Shown here one piece after another: positions 25,322 through 36,747 of a stretch of 64,000 nucleotides of DNA. How positions within the stretch are numbered: the stretch's first letter is position 1; every line of letters starts with the position of its first letter. Source of the stretch: Viridothelium virens (Eukaryota > Ascomycota > Dothideomycetes > Trypetheliales > Trypetheliaceae); assembly GCA_010094025.1 (NCBI GenBank), contig ML991771.1, forward strand, positions 558,001 through 622,000, given 5' to 3'. The notes beneath the pieces were generated by a model. That model was not told where the DNA came from and did not search any database. It worked only from the letters and a program-made list of their open reading frames with translations. Both the position numbers and the translations under genes were made by a program.

Positions 25322-25955
25322 TAGTCCCAAGTCTGTGATCAAAATGTGTGCGTATCTCTGTCCAATATTCCTTGCGATATCATGGAGACAAAGAGTTGAG
25401 AAGACCCTCTGCGAAAGGGAGATAAGTGGTATTTGCGAGGCCAATCCATCGCAGATTCCCCCCGGATGGGCGGAAGTCAGGTTTTAGGTGCTGGTTCGGC
25501 TTACCTCCTCTGGAGACGCGATGCGAGAAGCGCCGTACGAGCGGATAGATGAGAATGCAAGATTAACGAGTGGTTGATCGAGCACGTCCCGTATGCGTCC
25601 TGCCCAATCCCAGTATGTACGTCTTCTCTGCATCTATTCGCCGCCACGCATGGATTGTGTAACAGAAGCTCGGATCGCAGTCCCGCAGCATCTCAACATC
25701 GGCAATCTCATGACTAGAAAGATCTTCCTGACATGCATTGCATTTGCCCCTAGCAATTCCGGGTCGGTGGGTCGATGGCAGATTTTCTTGCTGCGGAGGT
25801 AAACTTTAATTATACTACTATCCGATTACATGAAATACCTTATAAATGAACCCTCTCTCAGGGAAGAAGCGAAACGCCATACCAGTATTTTCTTCACCCG
25901 TGACCATCCCGCCAATCAGGCGACGGTCTTTATAGAAGCCCTCAGCTTTCCAGAT
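25322..25955. other. Intergenic region between convergent genes
   Basis: About 630 bp downstream of the lcb3-like gene and of the small CRIB-like gene. Short open frames occur but none has family character. Confidence 0.5.
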
Positions 25956-26655
25956 TCAAATCCTAGTGATCATATCGGTCGACTCCGCGTCTGAGTCATC
26001 GCTTCCCCTGAGCGTCAATGAATCCTTCGACATCCTCAAGTTCTGGAAGTGCATAGGCACATTGAGTTGCACCGTACTACTATCTCTCAATGAGATCCCA
26101 ACCATATCCTCATATCGACCCCGGCTCAGGTCCCGCACTTGCTCTCTCTTCCTCCCTCTCAGGGTACATTGCGGCAGGGGATGCGACGTTAGGGGTTCTG
26201 GCTGAAGGGGATGGAGCGCAGGGCTGCGAGGACGGGAGAGCTCGTCGAGAATAGCCTTCTCGCGTAGACAACGTCGCCTATCAGAGGAGAAGGAAAGAGT
26301 CAGCACGTTATAAATACCGGAAGCGAGGAAGAGGGGGTGAGACGCTTCTACCCCCCCAAAAAAGGCGGGCAGGACATTGCAGCAGGACTCAAAGATCGCG
26401 GGAGATAACCGGGAGCAAAGATACGCACTGTTCGTCGGTAAGGTCCTCGATGCAAAAATTTATGTCCACTCGGCGGAAATCTGTGGGTTCGCCCTGAATG
26501 GTTTGATTTTAGTACGGATCAAGATGCCTGGACAAGTTATGATAGCGGAAACATACGATGATCATTGGGGCCGACTCCTTCCTAGTGATGCCTTCGCAGG
26601 AAAGGATCTTCTGACGGAGTAGACGGGCAAAGGCTTTGAGACATGAGGGTGACAT
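25956..26655 (-). CDS. Small hypothetical protein with a CRIB-like motif, three exons
   Basis: Spliced from 26655-26557, 26493-26429 and 26277-25956, giving 161 residues. The support is splice quality and frame: intron 1 (63 bp) has GTATGT, TACTAAAAT and CAG; intron 2 (151 bp) has GTGCGT, GTGCTGAC and TAG; the three exons join in one frame. Just after the first junction the protein reads IIGEPTDFRRVD, which weakly resembles the CRIB consensus (ISxPxxFxH) that binds Cdc42/Rac. A charged helix follows (EDLTDEQRRRCLREKAILDEL), then a Pro/Arg/Ser-rich tail ending in DSDAESTDMITRI. A Rho4 gene lies 3 kb away, which may be coincidence. If the CRIB reading is right the protein could be a small GTPase effector; this is inference only, and the function is otherwise unknown. 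Confidence 0.65.
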
Positions 26656-28426
26656 AGTGATGGCCTGCTAGAGAAATTTGAAGCTCGAGCCAAATGCAGG
26701 GAATGAAAAATAAAGGAAAGGTAAACAAGCCGCTTGCTAAATGCTAAAGAAGGACAGCTTTTTTCAATAGAAAGGGTATGTAGAATGAATGACTGTGAAT
26801 GATCCTTGGTCGATCACTGGAGTAGCTCAGGTGCTTGAGGAGGAAATAGTCATCATATATACAGGAATTCGCTGAGACATTCACCAGCAAGTCGGTGAGG
26901 TGTCATGAATGAATGGTGGGTCTCAGGATACCGTTCATTGGTTTGGAAAGGCTTTGCCACGCGATAAAGCGCCGCATTCCTTACGTCGGGTTGATCTCGG
27001 TGGACGAAACAAGAGAAAGACAAGCAAAGCCAAGATGAAAGCAAGATAGGAAGAATGCTAGCTATCAAACCGGGATGCTAGTGCGTTGAGCCTGATGCAC
27101 AGCGTAACGAGTCCTACAAAGTGTAGAATAGCTATCGAGACACTGAGCCTTGTGGACAGCATCCAACATCGTTCATTCATTCTGATAATCTTTTGTTGCT
27201 CTGCGAGACATGGTGTTGCTAAGTAGCTGAAGGCCTGGTGTGAGAATGAGTCGTTTTGGAGACAGTCGTCATAGCGTTAATGGTACCGCTTTGTGGTACA
27301 TTCCCTTGCATAGGACATTCCTATCATTTGGCACGCGTACTCAGCGCGCTGATACACGTCTCCCGCGTCAAGCTCTGATTCAAAGACATCATCAGTCGCT
27401 CATGTCCTGTAGTGCAGGATAGATCCAAGCGCTCAGTGAAGTGCGGTTGGTGTCACTTATTCTTACACCATCTCTGCTACGTAAGATTTCAACAAAGGGA
27501 GGAGATCTCGTCCAGAGCACTTGTGTTGTGTCAAATTAAACTGATTTTAGATCTGAGTACTAGAAAGCTGCGTCGTCAAAGAAAATTTCTCTACGGTGGC
27601 AAGCCACGGCAACCTTACATGACTGATGACAACAGTTTCGCTGTCCATAAGAAGAATTTGAGTAAGCAAGAGAGGGACGAACGTAGTAATAAAGCCTTCA
27701 GTAGTCTTGCGAGCAGTGACCTTGCCCTAGTAAATGCTAAAGCGCAATGCACAATATCTTGCTCCACATGTCGAATAGTTTTCACAATGTTTGTAGTGCA
27801 CGAATTAGGGTCTAGATCGTTGCTAAACTACCAGAGCACATGCTGAGTCATTGTCATAGACACTCGTCGGTGGATTTGGAGAAAGTCTTCAATTAGAACT
27901 TAGCTTTGCTACTGAAGGACGATGCACGTCCGGATGTGTAAGGAAGGCGTGAACTCAAGGGTAGCTGAAATCCTTACGCGATGATGAGTAAATACTTTCT
28001 AAGACTTAACCAATTCTCAAGACCAACGGACTAGATTTGAGAAAGGAGCACTAGGTAATTTAGGCTAAATCATTACACATAGATCTGCGCCGATTATTTT
28101 ATGTCGATCTGCCAAGCCTATCATCCGTGTTTACATTCTATTTACATGCATCAAACATAATGCCGCCCGGCAGCCAGTGCCGGCGGAGTTCGCAGCGAGG
28201 GTATCTGAAAATTGCAAGGAGAGACATTGCCACCTCGCCGGGGGGATCGCTTGCAGCGAATCTTGATAGGACCGCCGAAACGTCCACGAATGACCGTGTT
28301 CTCGACGCTGGCCCCGTGATTCCAAGAAGTGTCGATTTCATTGAGCCACTCCCAGACACCAGTGTTTTGGAGCTGAGGAAGAGCGAGACGATCAGGTTTC
28401 CTGCGCTCTGGTCGTTTTCCGGCTAG
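26656..28426. other. 1.8-kb stretch without a supported gene
   Basis: Somewhat AT-rich. The largest open frame (144 codons, 27412-27846, plus strand) has no recognisable domain and an unlikely composition. A stop-free frame continues on the minus strand just past the aldehyde dehydrogenase stop for nearly 300 bp but has no start codon and is probably 3' UTR. Confidence 0.5.
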
Positions 28427-29938
28427 TCAATGAGGATAATCCTTGATATGGTAACTTTTGAGCCTAGTGAATTGATCAAAGCCGAATTTGCTCAAGGTTT
28501 GTCCTTTGCCCGAGTTCTTCCATCCCACCCAAGCGAGATCCTGCATGATAGATTAGGCACGGCACTTGACCTGAGAGGGAGATAAGCTTACTGGGCTAGG
28601 ATAATCGCAGCGATTGACGAAGACGGTGCCAGCTTCTACGTCGTCCGCTAATTCATTCCCTTTCTTGACATCTTTGGTCCAGATACTCGCAGTCAGTCCA
28701 AATTCACTATCATTCATCAGGGCGATCGCTTCTTCGTCACTATGGACTTTCATGACGGGAATCACGGGACCAAACGTTTCGTCTTTCATCACAGTCATTG
28801 AATGTGAGACGTTTGTGAGGAGTGTCGGTGCAACATAGTTTCCATCTGGAGGGGGCGATCTGAAACTCTCGTTCTCCGGTGTTGCATCGATTGCACCTTT
28901 ATCGAGAGCATCTTTGATATGTGATCGGATCGTTTCGGCAGCCTTTTTAGAGATCACCGGTCCAACATGTGTGTTTGTGTCGAAGGGATCGCCCAGTTTA
29001 TAGCCTTTCAGAACCTCCCGAACTGCACCAACGAACTCGTCGTGAACCTTAGCATCGACATAGACTCGTTCGAGACTGCAACAGCTCTGACCTGAATTGA
29101 AGACGGCGCCGTCCACGATCTCTTCCGCAGCCCATTTGACGTCAACATCCTTTCGGACATAGGCAGGGTCCTTGCCTCCTAGCTCTAGCCCGACGCGTGC
29201 TGATACCCGGTCTTTCGCTGCACTCTGTACTGCCAATCCGCTAGCCACGGAGCCTGTGAAGCAGACCAGTTGAATGTCTTCAGCACGAACGAGGGATTCC
29301 AATTGTGTGAAAGAGCCACATTGAAGATATTGTATAACATTCTGCGCCAGGCCAGCCTCCTCAAAAATCTGCCTCATATGTTCTGCAATTGTAGGTGTCT
29401 GCGGGGATGGTTTGATAATGACCGAATTGCCGCATAGTAATGCTGGGATGAGGGAGTTCACGAGAATCAGGTACGGATACTAGTACCGGCGTCAGTGCTT
29501 GGGTATACCAGATCCTTATTTGCGCATACGCACGTTCCAGGCGAATAGCACCAGGACAGGTCCAAGGGGGACTTTTCGAATATACCGCTTGAAGCCTTTT
29601 TCAGCTTCGCCATCAGTGTCTTTCAGGGCATCGTCACTAATCTTGAGTAGATGTTCTGCTCTGGCGATTGCTGTCGTAATCTCCTTATTGGCAAAAGCAA
29701 TGGGCCTTCCCATCTGCTCGGTAAGCTCCCTTGCCAGTTCATCTTGTCGCATGCGGATTAAGGAGAGGGCCTTCTTGACAATCTTTTGGCGATCTGCCAG
29801 AGGGGTCCGGCGGTACGATAGAAAAGCATCCTTCGCGGTGCGTGGAAGGGCTTCGAGCTCGATGTCAGATAAGCCATTGCGTGTGACAACGGGCTTGTTC
29901 GTGACGGGCGAAATCGTAGTAATAGTCTCAACAGACAT
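28427..29938 (-). CDS. NAD(P)-dependent aldehyde dehydrogenase
   Basis: Three exons (29938-29534, 29479-28592, 28540-28427) give 468 residues, a normal ALDH size. Family signatures: LVLFAWN joined to YPYLILVNSLIPALLCGNSVIIKPSPQTP (cofactor-binding K158), FTGS (211-ish), LELGGKDPAYV (general base E234), FNSGQSC (nucleophile C268), KDETFGPVIPV, and C-terminal WKNSGKGQTLSKFGFDQFTRLKSYH. The last exon restores that conserved C-terminus. No targeting peptide is evident, so it is probably cytosolic. The substrate cannot be told from sequence; the N-terminus recalls fungal succinate-semialdehyde or general aliphatic ALDHs. Its 5' end faces the large xlnR upstream region. Confidence 0.93.
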
Positions 29939-31010
29939 TTTGTTGATCTTGCCTTTGGTCCGGATAATTGACGAGTCTGGGGAAAAGATAATCCATCAGG
30001 GCTAGTGTTCAGAGTAGCTCAGTCGACGTCCGCTTTTGGCAACGTGGCAGAGGTGGCAGAGGTGGCGGGCGTGGGGAGAGCAGACGGCGACGTCATGGTG
30101 CGACAAGGACGGATGGAGCTTATCTTCGGCTGATTGGGCCGGTGAGATCAACAGGTACCTTGAGGATTGTACCCTTCCACCCTTAGTTGCAGCGGAGATC
30201 TCTAATTTATCCTAAATTGTGGCTCAGGAACAAGTTCTTGTTGTTTTCTGGGTCTTGATATTAACTTGCTGTTGCTGACTTGACATGTCACACGCAGCTC
30301 CTCGCATCCGGCCGGGGATCAGCACCCCGTCACGAGCATCCGTCTACATTCTTGACCGCGAAAATCGCCGGCGTAGGCAGGCGTGAGTCTCGCCAATGAT
30401 AGTAATGAGCGCCCGCAGACCCGAAGTGGCCAATGCATAATCGCGAAATCTGAGAAGCGGGCGGGCTAACGATTGCTGGACCCTTGAAAGACGCGACGGA
30501 TCGCGACATATGTACGGAGTACGCAGTCGTGGGAGTACCAACTGCAGCTCGGCCCACATCTGCATCAAGGGTGCTGAATATACCGACTGCCCACGGAATT
30601 GATATTCGATCAATTTGTCATTGCGCTTCCTGGGATAGAGGGTGGCTTTGAGACCCGAGACCTTGGTATGGAGCGCCACTGGCGACCCAACTCCAGCATT
30701 ATCTGCTGCAGCGCTGTGCGACGGAAAGTGGAAGGCTTCAGGACCTTGTTTGTATTCCGTACGCCGTACATGCGACAACAACAACAAACTACAACAACGG
30801 CGGCCGTGCTGAGGATGCTCTAGCACTAGTCAGTCGTCAGAAGGAATAGGCTGGCTGATGGCTGTTCCCTAACTGCTCGAGGTGGGGCACAGGCCCATCT
30901 CACCGCTTCCAGCTAGGACTCCGTCTCCGTCACTGGTGTTGCGCGCTGTCCACGCTTAGGTAAGGCCACGCATGACTAATCCGGACGAAGGGAGCACCAG
31001 GAAATGGGCG

Positions 31011-31038
31011 GATGTGGTGGGGATGTGGTGGAGATGTG
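31011..31038 (+). repeat. Short tandem repeat, 11-bp unit
   Basis: The unit GATGTGGTGGR occurs twice and then partially (GATGTG), head to tail, 1.8 kb upstream of the xlnR start. Confidence 0.85.
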
Positions 31039-31057
31039 ACCACCAGGATTGCTGGGG
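31017..31057 (+). promoter_or_regulatory. Cluster of CreA-like SYGGRG sites upstream of xlnR
   Basis: Three matches to the carbon-repressor consensus SYGGRG lie within 41 bp: GTGGGG at 31017, GTGGAG at 31028 and CTGGGG at 31052. xlnR is known to be under CreA control in Aspergillus. Two of the three arise from the overlapping tandem repeat and the motif is short, so chance is a real alternative. Confidence 0.25.
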
Positions 31058-32840
31058 TGATGGGAAGGCCAAACCCTCTACCACTAACAGGAGCGAGATG
31101 AGAATTGCACATTAGGCTTTCGCATTATTGCAATTTCAGGGCGAAAACCGTCCGAGCATAAACGATCTTAGCGACGCTCGCGACCCTGTAAGCCGGACGA
31201 GCGTGAAGGTGCTGGGGAATGCTCTGTCTTTGGGCCAGTGATATTGGCTGTCAACGGCCTAATGCAGGCCATGGGTCGTTTGCTTGCTGCAGCTTTGTTC
31301 TCTGCGCTCTCTAGAAGGTCTTGGCGACTCAGGGCGAGACCCTGCCGCTTCAGGGTTATCAGAGTTTACATGGCAATCTTGAGCAATCTTGAGCAAAGTA
31401 TCACACGGAAGCGTTGAGCACGATAGCACAAGCCCTATCAGCTCCGACACGACCAGATCGAGCAGGCCGCTGCCTCTCCTGCTCAGCGAATTTTTCCATG
31501 TCGACAGTCGGGGGGTCAGCCAGTAGGGCGGTTGTGGAGGTGGGATGGCTTGGGGCGCGAGCACTTCGAATGGTCAGATCTGGGGTGGCCCTGGCAAGCC
31601 ATGTGGTTCAGCGGCGTTCGTGGCTGACACGGACGATTGCCCTATTTTAGTCGCCCTTTTCAACGGTCGCCGTGCTCGAGGTCTCGTTGACAGGCAGCTG
31701 GGGTGAAGCAGAGCACTGCACGCATTGCAGAAAGTACTGCAGAGCGGCCCTACGGAAGTGGCCAAGCGCCTTGAATCACCGAGGCACCATGCCTCTACGC
31801 TCTTCTGCCATTTGCTAGTCTCGCCCACTCTTCAATGGCGGCCAGATTGCAACCTCGTAGTGATACTCGCGCGCGTGCTTGCTGCTGTTTACTCGCGCTG
31901 ACACGGGAATCCGACTGCATACTCCATCCTGTGGGCGTTCCATTGCTCGGCGAGAACTTGCAAGGCTGCAGTATTGGGTCGCCCGTGTGGTCGACGTCAC
32001 TTGCAGCCGCAAATATCGTTGCCGAAATTTACTGGGGTCGCGATGGCGCCGTCGAGTGATTCGGCCAACTCCTGAGCTCCCCCCCGGGCGGATCATGGAC
32101 TTTCCTCTAGCACATGAGGACCATCACCCGGGTAAGATTGAAGCCCGGGTGGCTTCTTCATGTCCGTAACCGGTCCGAGGGCAGGACTAATACTGATGAA
32201 GCAGAGAGGAGGGACCCAGCTTGGAGCATTCTCGAAGCTGGTCTGGTTCTGTGAGACGCGCAGGACTACGGCTGAGAGATCGATCAGGGCAGTCTCCTTG
32301 CTCATTAGCACATCTGTACGCCATTGCTCACCTCGCCTGCGGGTCTCCTTCCGTGCCGAGATGGATGGTACGAGATGGACCAACTGGAGTCGGCGGCATG
32401 ATGGGAAAAGGGTCTTCTCAGATGACATGGTTCTTGCTCGAGAGGCGTTGGAACCTTGCGAAACTGGTCTGCTGCTAATCAGCTTCCCCACAAGGACAAG
32501 CGCCTCTCCAGATTCCCTCCTGGTCACTGAAGGAGCCTAGAAAAGCTTGGATCTCCACAAGCATGCATGTCTGATGGGCCCCAGGCAATACCCCGCGATA
32601 ATTTGCTAAACCATGTCCTGCTCTGGAGGCGTTAGGACGGCTCCACGCTGTACTTCCCCATGTAGATACACTTCAAAATTTCCTTGATCTCACCTCTCAT
32701 GGACTTTATGCTGCACTTCATCGCTGCACCTCTGAACAGCACAACTCTTTTTTCTTTTTTATCTTTGCTCCTCTGATGATCATTGTTCGTATTGAATCTT
32801 GCTTCGGCACGAGCCAAGCCGACGTGCTCAAGCTAGCAAA

Positions 32841-35800
32841 ATGCTATCCTCAAGTCTAAACTATCATCACTATTCGCCGGCCTTTGGCCACTATCCGAAC
32901 CCCAACGGCATTTCCCATGATCTCCAACAGCACCATCAACATCATACGTCTGGCTTAGATACTCTGGCAGAAAGTTCTGAATATGCATTGCACGAGCTGC
33001 AACAACAGCAGCAGCAACAACAACAGGCACAACACTCGCATCATCCTTACCCATCTCCTGTTGCCGACAGTAAGTTGATGTTGAAGCATCGGCATCATCA
33101 CTATCGCAATGGCGGGTTTGCCACCTTAGGGAGACACCAGAAAGATGCATCCGCGCCGGAGAAGAGTGGCCGAACCAGTGGCGGAGTAGGCCCGGTTCGG
33201 AGGAGAATAAGTCGAGCCTGTGACCAGTGTAATCAACTGAGAACGAAGTGCGATGGCAAGACACCATGCGCGCACTGTGTCGGTGAGCAAATTGCTTCTA
33301 TGAAATCCAGGACTGCAGGCTGATGCAAAAAGAATTCGGTTTGACTTGTGAGTATATACGGGAGCGGAAGAAAAGAGGTAAAGCATCGCGCAAAGATATA
33401 GCAAGGCAGCAAGCTGCTGCTGCTGCCGCCGCCGCCAGCGGGCAGGATGTCTCTCAAGGGAGTCCAGGCTCCAATCACGAGCAGTCACCAGACGAGCAAA
33501 CTACTGGCGGAACTTTTGAAGAGTCACAACATGGGGACGGACCGCAAGAGCAAACCTCTGGCGTCACACATCCTCAGTCTTCGATTCGTCAATCTCGACC
33601 ATCTCTCGACGATGGTGAGAGCATTTACTCACACTTAGGATCCATACCTTCCGCGAATACTTTGAGCCACGGGCAGGACACGCCTGGCCAAGGGGCTATG
33701 CAACAACAAAATAATGAGACTTCAGCACTCAATCTTCCAACACCGCGAGGTCTGCTGGATCTTGGTGACTATGCCGCGCTGGATGATTACCAACGATCTG
33801 TGCTTCACGCGAACGGGCAACATCCAGCCCATGGAGGTCCGACGAGCTTAGCGCAACACATAGCTGCGGCAAATGGAATTCACCATTTTTCAGATAGTGG
33901 ATACGGTGTGATGAGTCCTAGCTCAACCAACGTCACAAACCCTTTTCGCATAGGGGCGACAGAAAGCCCTCTTCCAGGGAGCTTTCTGGGACAGTCACCC
34001 GCTGATGGATCTCCCAGTTGGCTCTCTATCCCTTCACCATCTGCTGCTTTATATCAGCAAGCGCAGCACGCCCTTGGATCACACACTCTGCGCTATCCCG
34101 TGCTCAGGCCATTGCTTCCCCACTTAGGATCAATTATGCCTGTTTCCCTTGCCTGCGATCTCCTGGAACTATATTTCACAAGTCCTACTTCTGCTTATAT
34201 GCGCCCGGAGTCCCCCTACCTCCTTGCGTACGTTTTTCGGAAACGGTCGTTTCTCCGTCAAAATAACCCAAGAAATTCAAGTCCGGCTCTGTTAGCAAGC
34301 ATGCTTTGGGTCGCTGCACAAACGAGCGAGTCGCAGTTTCTCACATCACCACCATCTATGCGAGGCAAAGTCTGCCAGAAATTATTGGAGCTTACCGTTG
34401 GTCTATTGAAACCGTTAATACACAATCCTAGTGGGACAGGGACTCCCATGCACGACACAAGCGCAGTCATCAATGGACTAGCTCTTGGAGGATATGGACA
34501 AGTTTCATTAGGTGGATTCGGTGTTGGAGTCGGTGCTCCAAGTACAGCACGAGAATCGGAGGGACAAACACCCGGTGCATCTGCAGGACTTGACGATGTG
34601 GCGACTTATGTGCATTTGGCGACGGTGGTATCAGCAAGTGAGCACAAAGCGGCCAGTCTCAGATGGTGGAACGCCGCTTGGTCGCTGGCGAGGGAACTGA
34701 AACTCGGTCGGGAATTGCCTCCGAACCCTCCTGAAGCCCCAGACCAAAACGACCTCGATGCGGAAGGCGACCTTGATGGCGACGTGCTGGGATCCGCCCA
34801 ATCAAATTTGGGAAGCGCACAATCAATCACTAAGCCTTCACCGCCGGGTTTTTATTCAGAAGAAGAACGTGAAGAACGACGGCGAATCTGGTGGCTAGTG
34901 TACGCCGTCGATCGCCACCTCTCGCTCTGTTACAACAAACCACTGTTTCTTCTGGACCGGGAATGCGATGGGCTCTTTCAACCCATTGACGACTCAGTCT
35001 GGCAAGCCGGTGATATTTACAGTCCCAACGCACCCGAGTTCGATCATGTGGCCTTCAACCGGCGTCGGGGGCCACAAGTCGAGTGCAGCGGACACAGCAT
35101 CTTCGGCTACTTCCTCCCCCTCATGACCATCCTCGGCGAGATCGTTGACCTCAATCACGCACGCAATCACCCGCGTTTCGGTGTTCGCTTCCGCTCAAAC
35201 AATGCCGAATGGGACGACCCAGCCGGAGAAATCCGGCTTCAGCTCGACGCCTACGCTCGCTCTCTCCGCGACTTCGAAGCCCGTCATATCACCGCCGTCA
35301 ACGAGTCTGTCGCTGCGCACGCTGGCAGCAGCGCCGACCACGCAGCGGCGGCAGCAGCAGCCGCAGCGGAGGGCGTGGGCACTCCCAGCGCACACTCGGT
35401 CAGCACGATACGGCCATCCGAGGCACTGTGCCAGAGCCGCATCGTGCTCTCCTATGCAACGCATCTGATGCGCACCCTGCACATCCTGCTGAACGGGAAG
35501 TGGGACCCGATCTCGCTGCTGGACGACAACGATCTCTGGATCTCGTCGCCCAGCTTCGTCAGCGCGACGGGGCATGCGGTGCAAGCTGCCGAGGCGCTGG
35601 CAGAGATCCTGGAGCACGACCCCGATCTCGGGTTCATGCCGTTCTTCTTTGGGATCTATCTGCTGCAGGGGAGCTTCTTGCTGCTGCTGATTGCAGACAA
35701 GCTGAAAGAGGAAGTAGGCGAGGGCGTGGTCAGAGCGTGCGAGACGATAGTGCGGGCGCATGAGGCGTGTGTCGTCACGTTGAATACAGAATATCAGGTA

Positions 35801-36060
35801 CGTTCTTCATTCTATGTGTTTATCTCGCATGGCGGCTTGTGCCACATGCCATTTTTAGGGGTTGGCGTTACGCCCACAATGCAACGGACCCTGGCTGACT
35901 TTTGGGCTTCTATTAGCGAAACTTCCGCAAGGTGATGCGCTCCGCTCTTGCCCAGGTCAAGGGCCGATTACCTGAGGACTTTGGCGAACAGCAACTTCGC
36001 CGGCGCGAAACACTTGCATTGTATCGATGGACGGGCGATGGCACCGGTTTAGCGTTATGA
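32841..36060 (+). CDS. xlnR: XlnR/Xyr1 xylanolytic transcriptional activator (Zn2Cys6)
   Basis: Three exons (32841-33282, 33333-35797, 35917-36060) give 1016 residues, somewhat longer than Aspergillus niger XlnR. The N-terminus has the family block [14 protein letters not shown] (about 37-50), then a Q9 tract (54-62) and His-rich stretches. The Zn2Cys6 cluster uses C127, C130, C137, C143, C146 and C153 ([20 protein letters not shown]), and intron 1 interrupts it between the fifth and sixth cysteine, in [14 protein letters not shown] basic linker ([13 protein letters not shown]) and poly-Ala tract follow. The fungal transcription-factor middle domain covers roughly 250-850. The C-terminus, restored by the last exon, reads [16 protein letters not shown] and ends [12 protein letters not shown], a hallmark of XlnR. 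It activates xylanase, some cellulase and D-xylose catabolic genes by binding GGCTAAA-type sites, and is induced by xylose. Confidence 0.97.
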
Positions 36061-36747
36061 TTTCGATGAGCACTCAACGGTTCTAGTCTATACTACGATG
36101 CTAGTCTTCCGAGCCGCTTGGCTCTTTGGCAGAGAGGGATTTATCACGTATGACGGTTTGACTAAACAGGGTCCGGCGGCTGGGCGGACTCGAATGGCTT
36201 TGAAGGGCTTGAAGTAGATAGATCATCTTTACGTCATGGCTATTTCCTGCATGGTGTACGATTCCCATTTCGATTCCAATACCCCTTCTTGACTTGCAGT
36301 CGAGCATTGTATCATCCTGGTTTACGATCTATCGCAATAGCAGCAACCATCATCTCATCAGTGATGAGGTGCATGAGCAAAAACTTTCTTGAGCTCCGAA
36401 GAGTCATGGTCGAAACATGCATGCGCGTGAATTGTGATGCTAACACTACAAATGTATAGTTCGAAACACAAACCTTGCCTCTTGTCCATACAGCATTTTA
36501 GCGCCGGCGCCGTCCCCCCTCCGGAATCCCACATTTTGGCCCTACCTGTTGGCCCCAGAAGCCCAAATCCGGGAATCGTGATGCTTGGTGTAGCGGCCTT
36601 GCAGAAACGTCAAAGCAGGATGGGTTGGGTTTGATAGTAATACTAGACTCAAAGAAGCAGATGAAGGATGCATGGAAAATTCTAGAAGGCCGCGTGATTT
36701 AATTTCCAGAGATGGAGGTAAGAAGAAGGGGGGCCTGCGGTCAGGCC
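36061..36747. other. Intergenic region between convergent xlnR and KTR genes
   Basis: About 690 bp holding both 3' ends. No supported ORF. Confidence 0.6.

Larger units (their letters stand above)
29939..32840. other. 2.9-kb gene-poor upstream region shared by ALDH and xlnR
   Basis: No open frame here has family character on either strand; those present (up to about 160 codons) look like chance frames in GC-rich DNA. The space lies between divergent ALDH and xlnR and probably holds a long promoter and leader for xlnR. It contains small direct repeats near 30044-30070 (GGCAGAGGT-like units) and 31011-31038. Confidence 0.55.

Noticed and set aside
27412-27846. 144-codon plus-strand ORF in the 27-kb gap
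   Set aside because: No recognisable motif, unlikely amino-acid composition, no splice or promoter context.
32160-32540. 126-codon plus-strand ORF upstream of xlnR
   Set aside because: No domain, Arg/Ser-rich chance composition, and overlapping frames of similar length on both strands.
35195-35763. Overlapping 188- and 184-codon ORFs on both strands inside xlnR
   Set aside because: Both are out of frame with the conserved XlnR middle domain and are explained by high GC at third positions.
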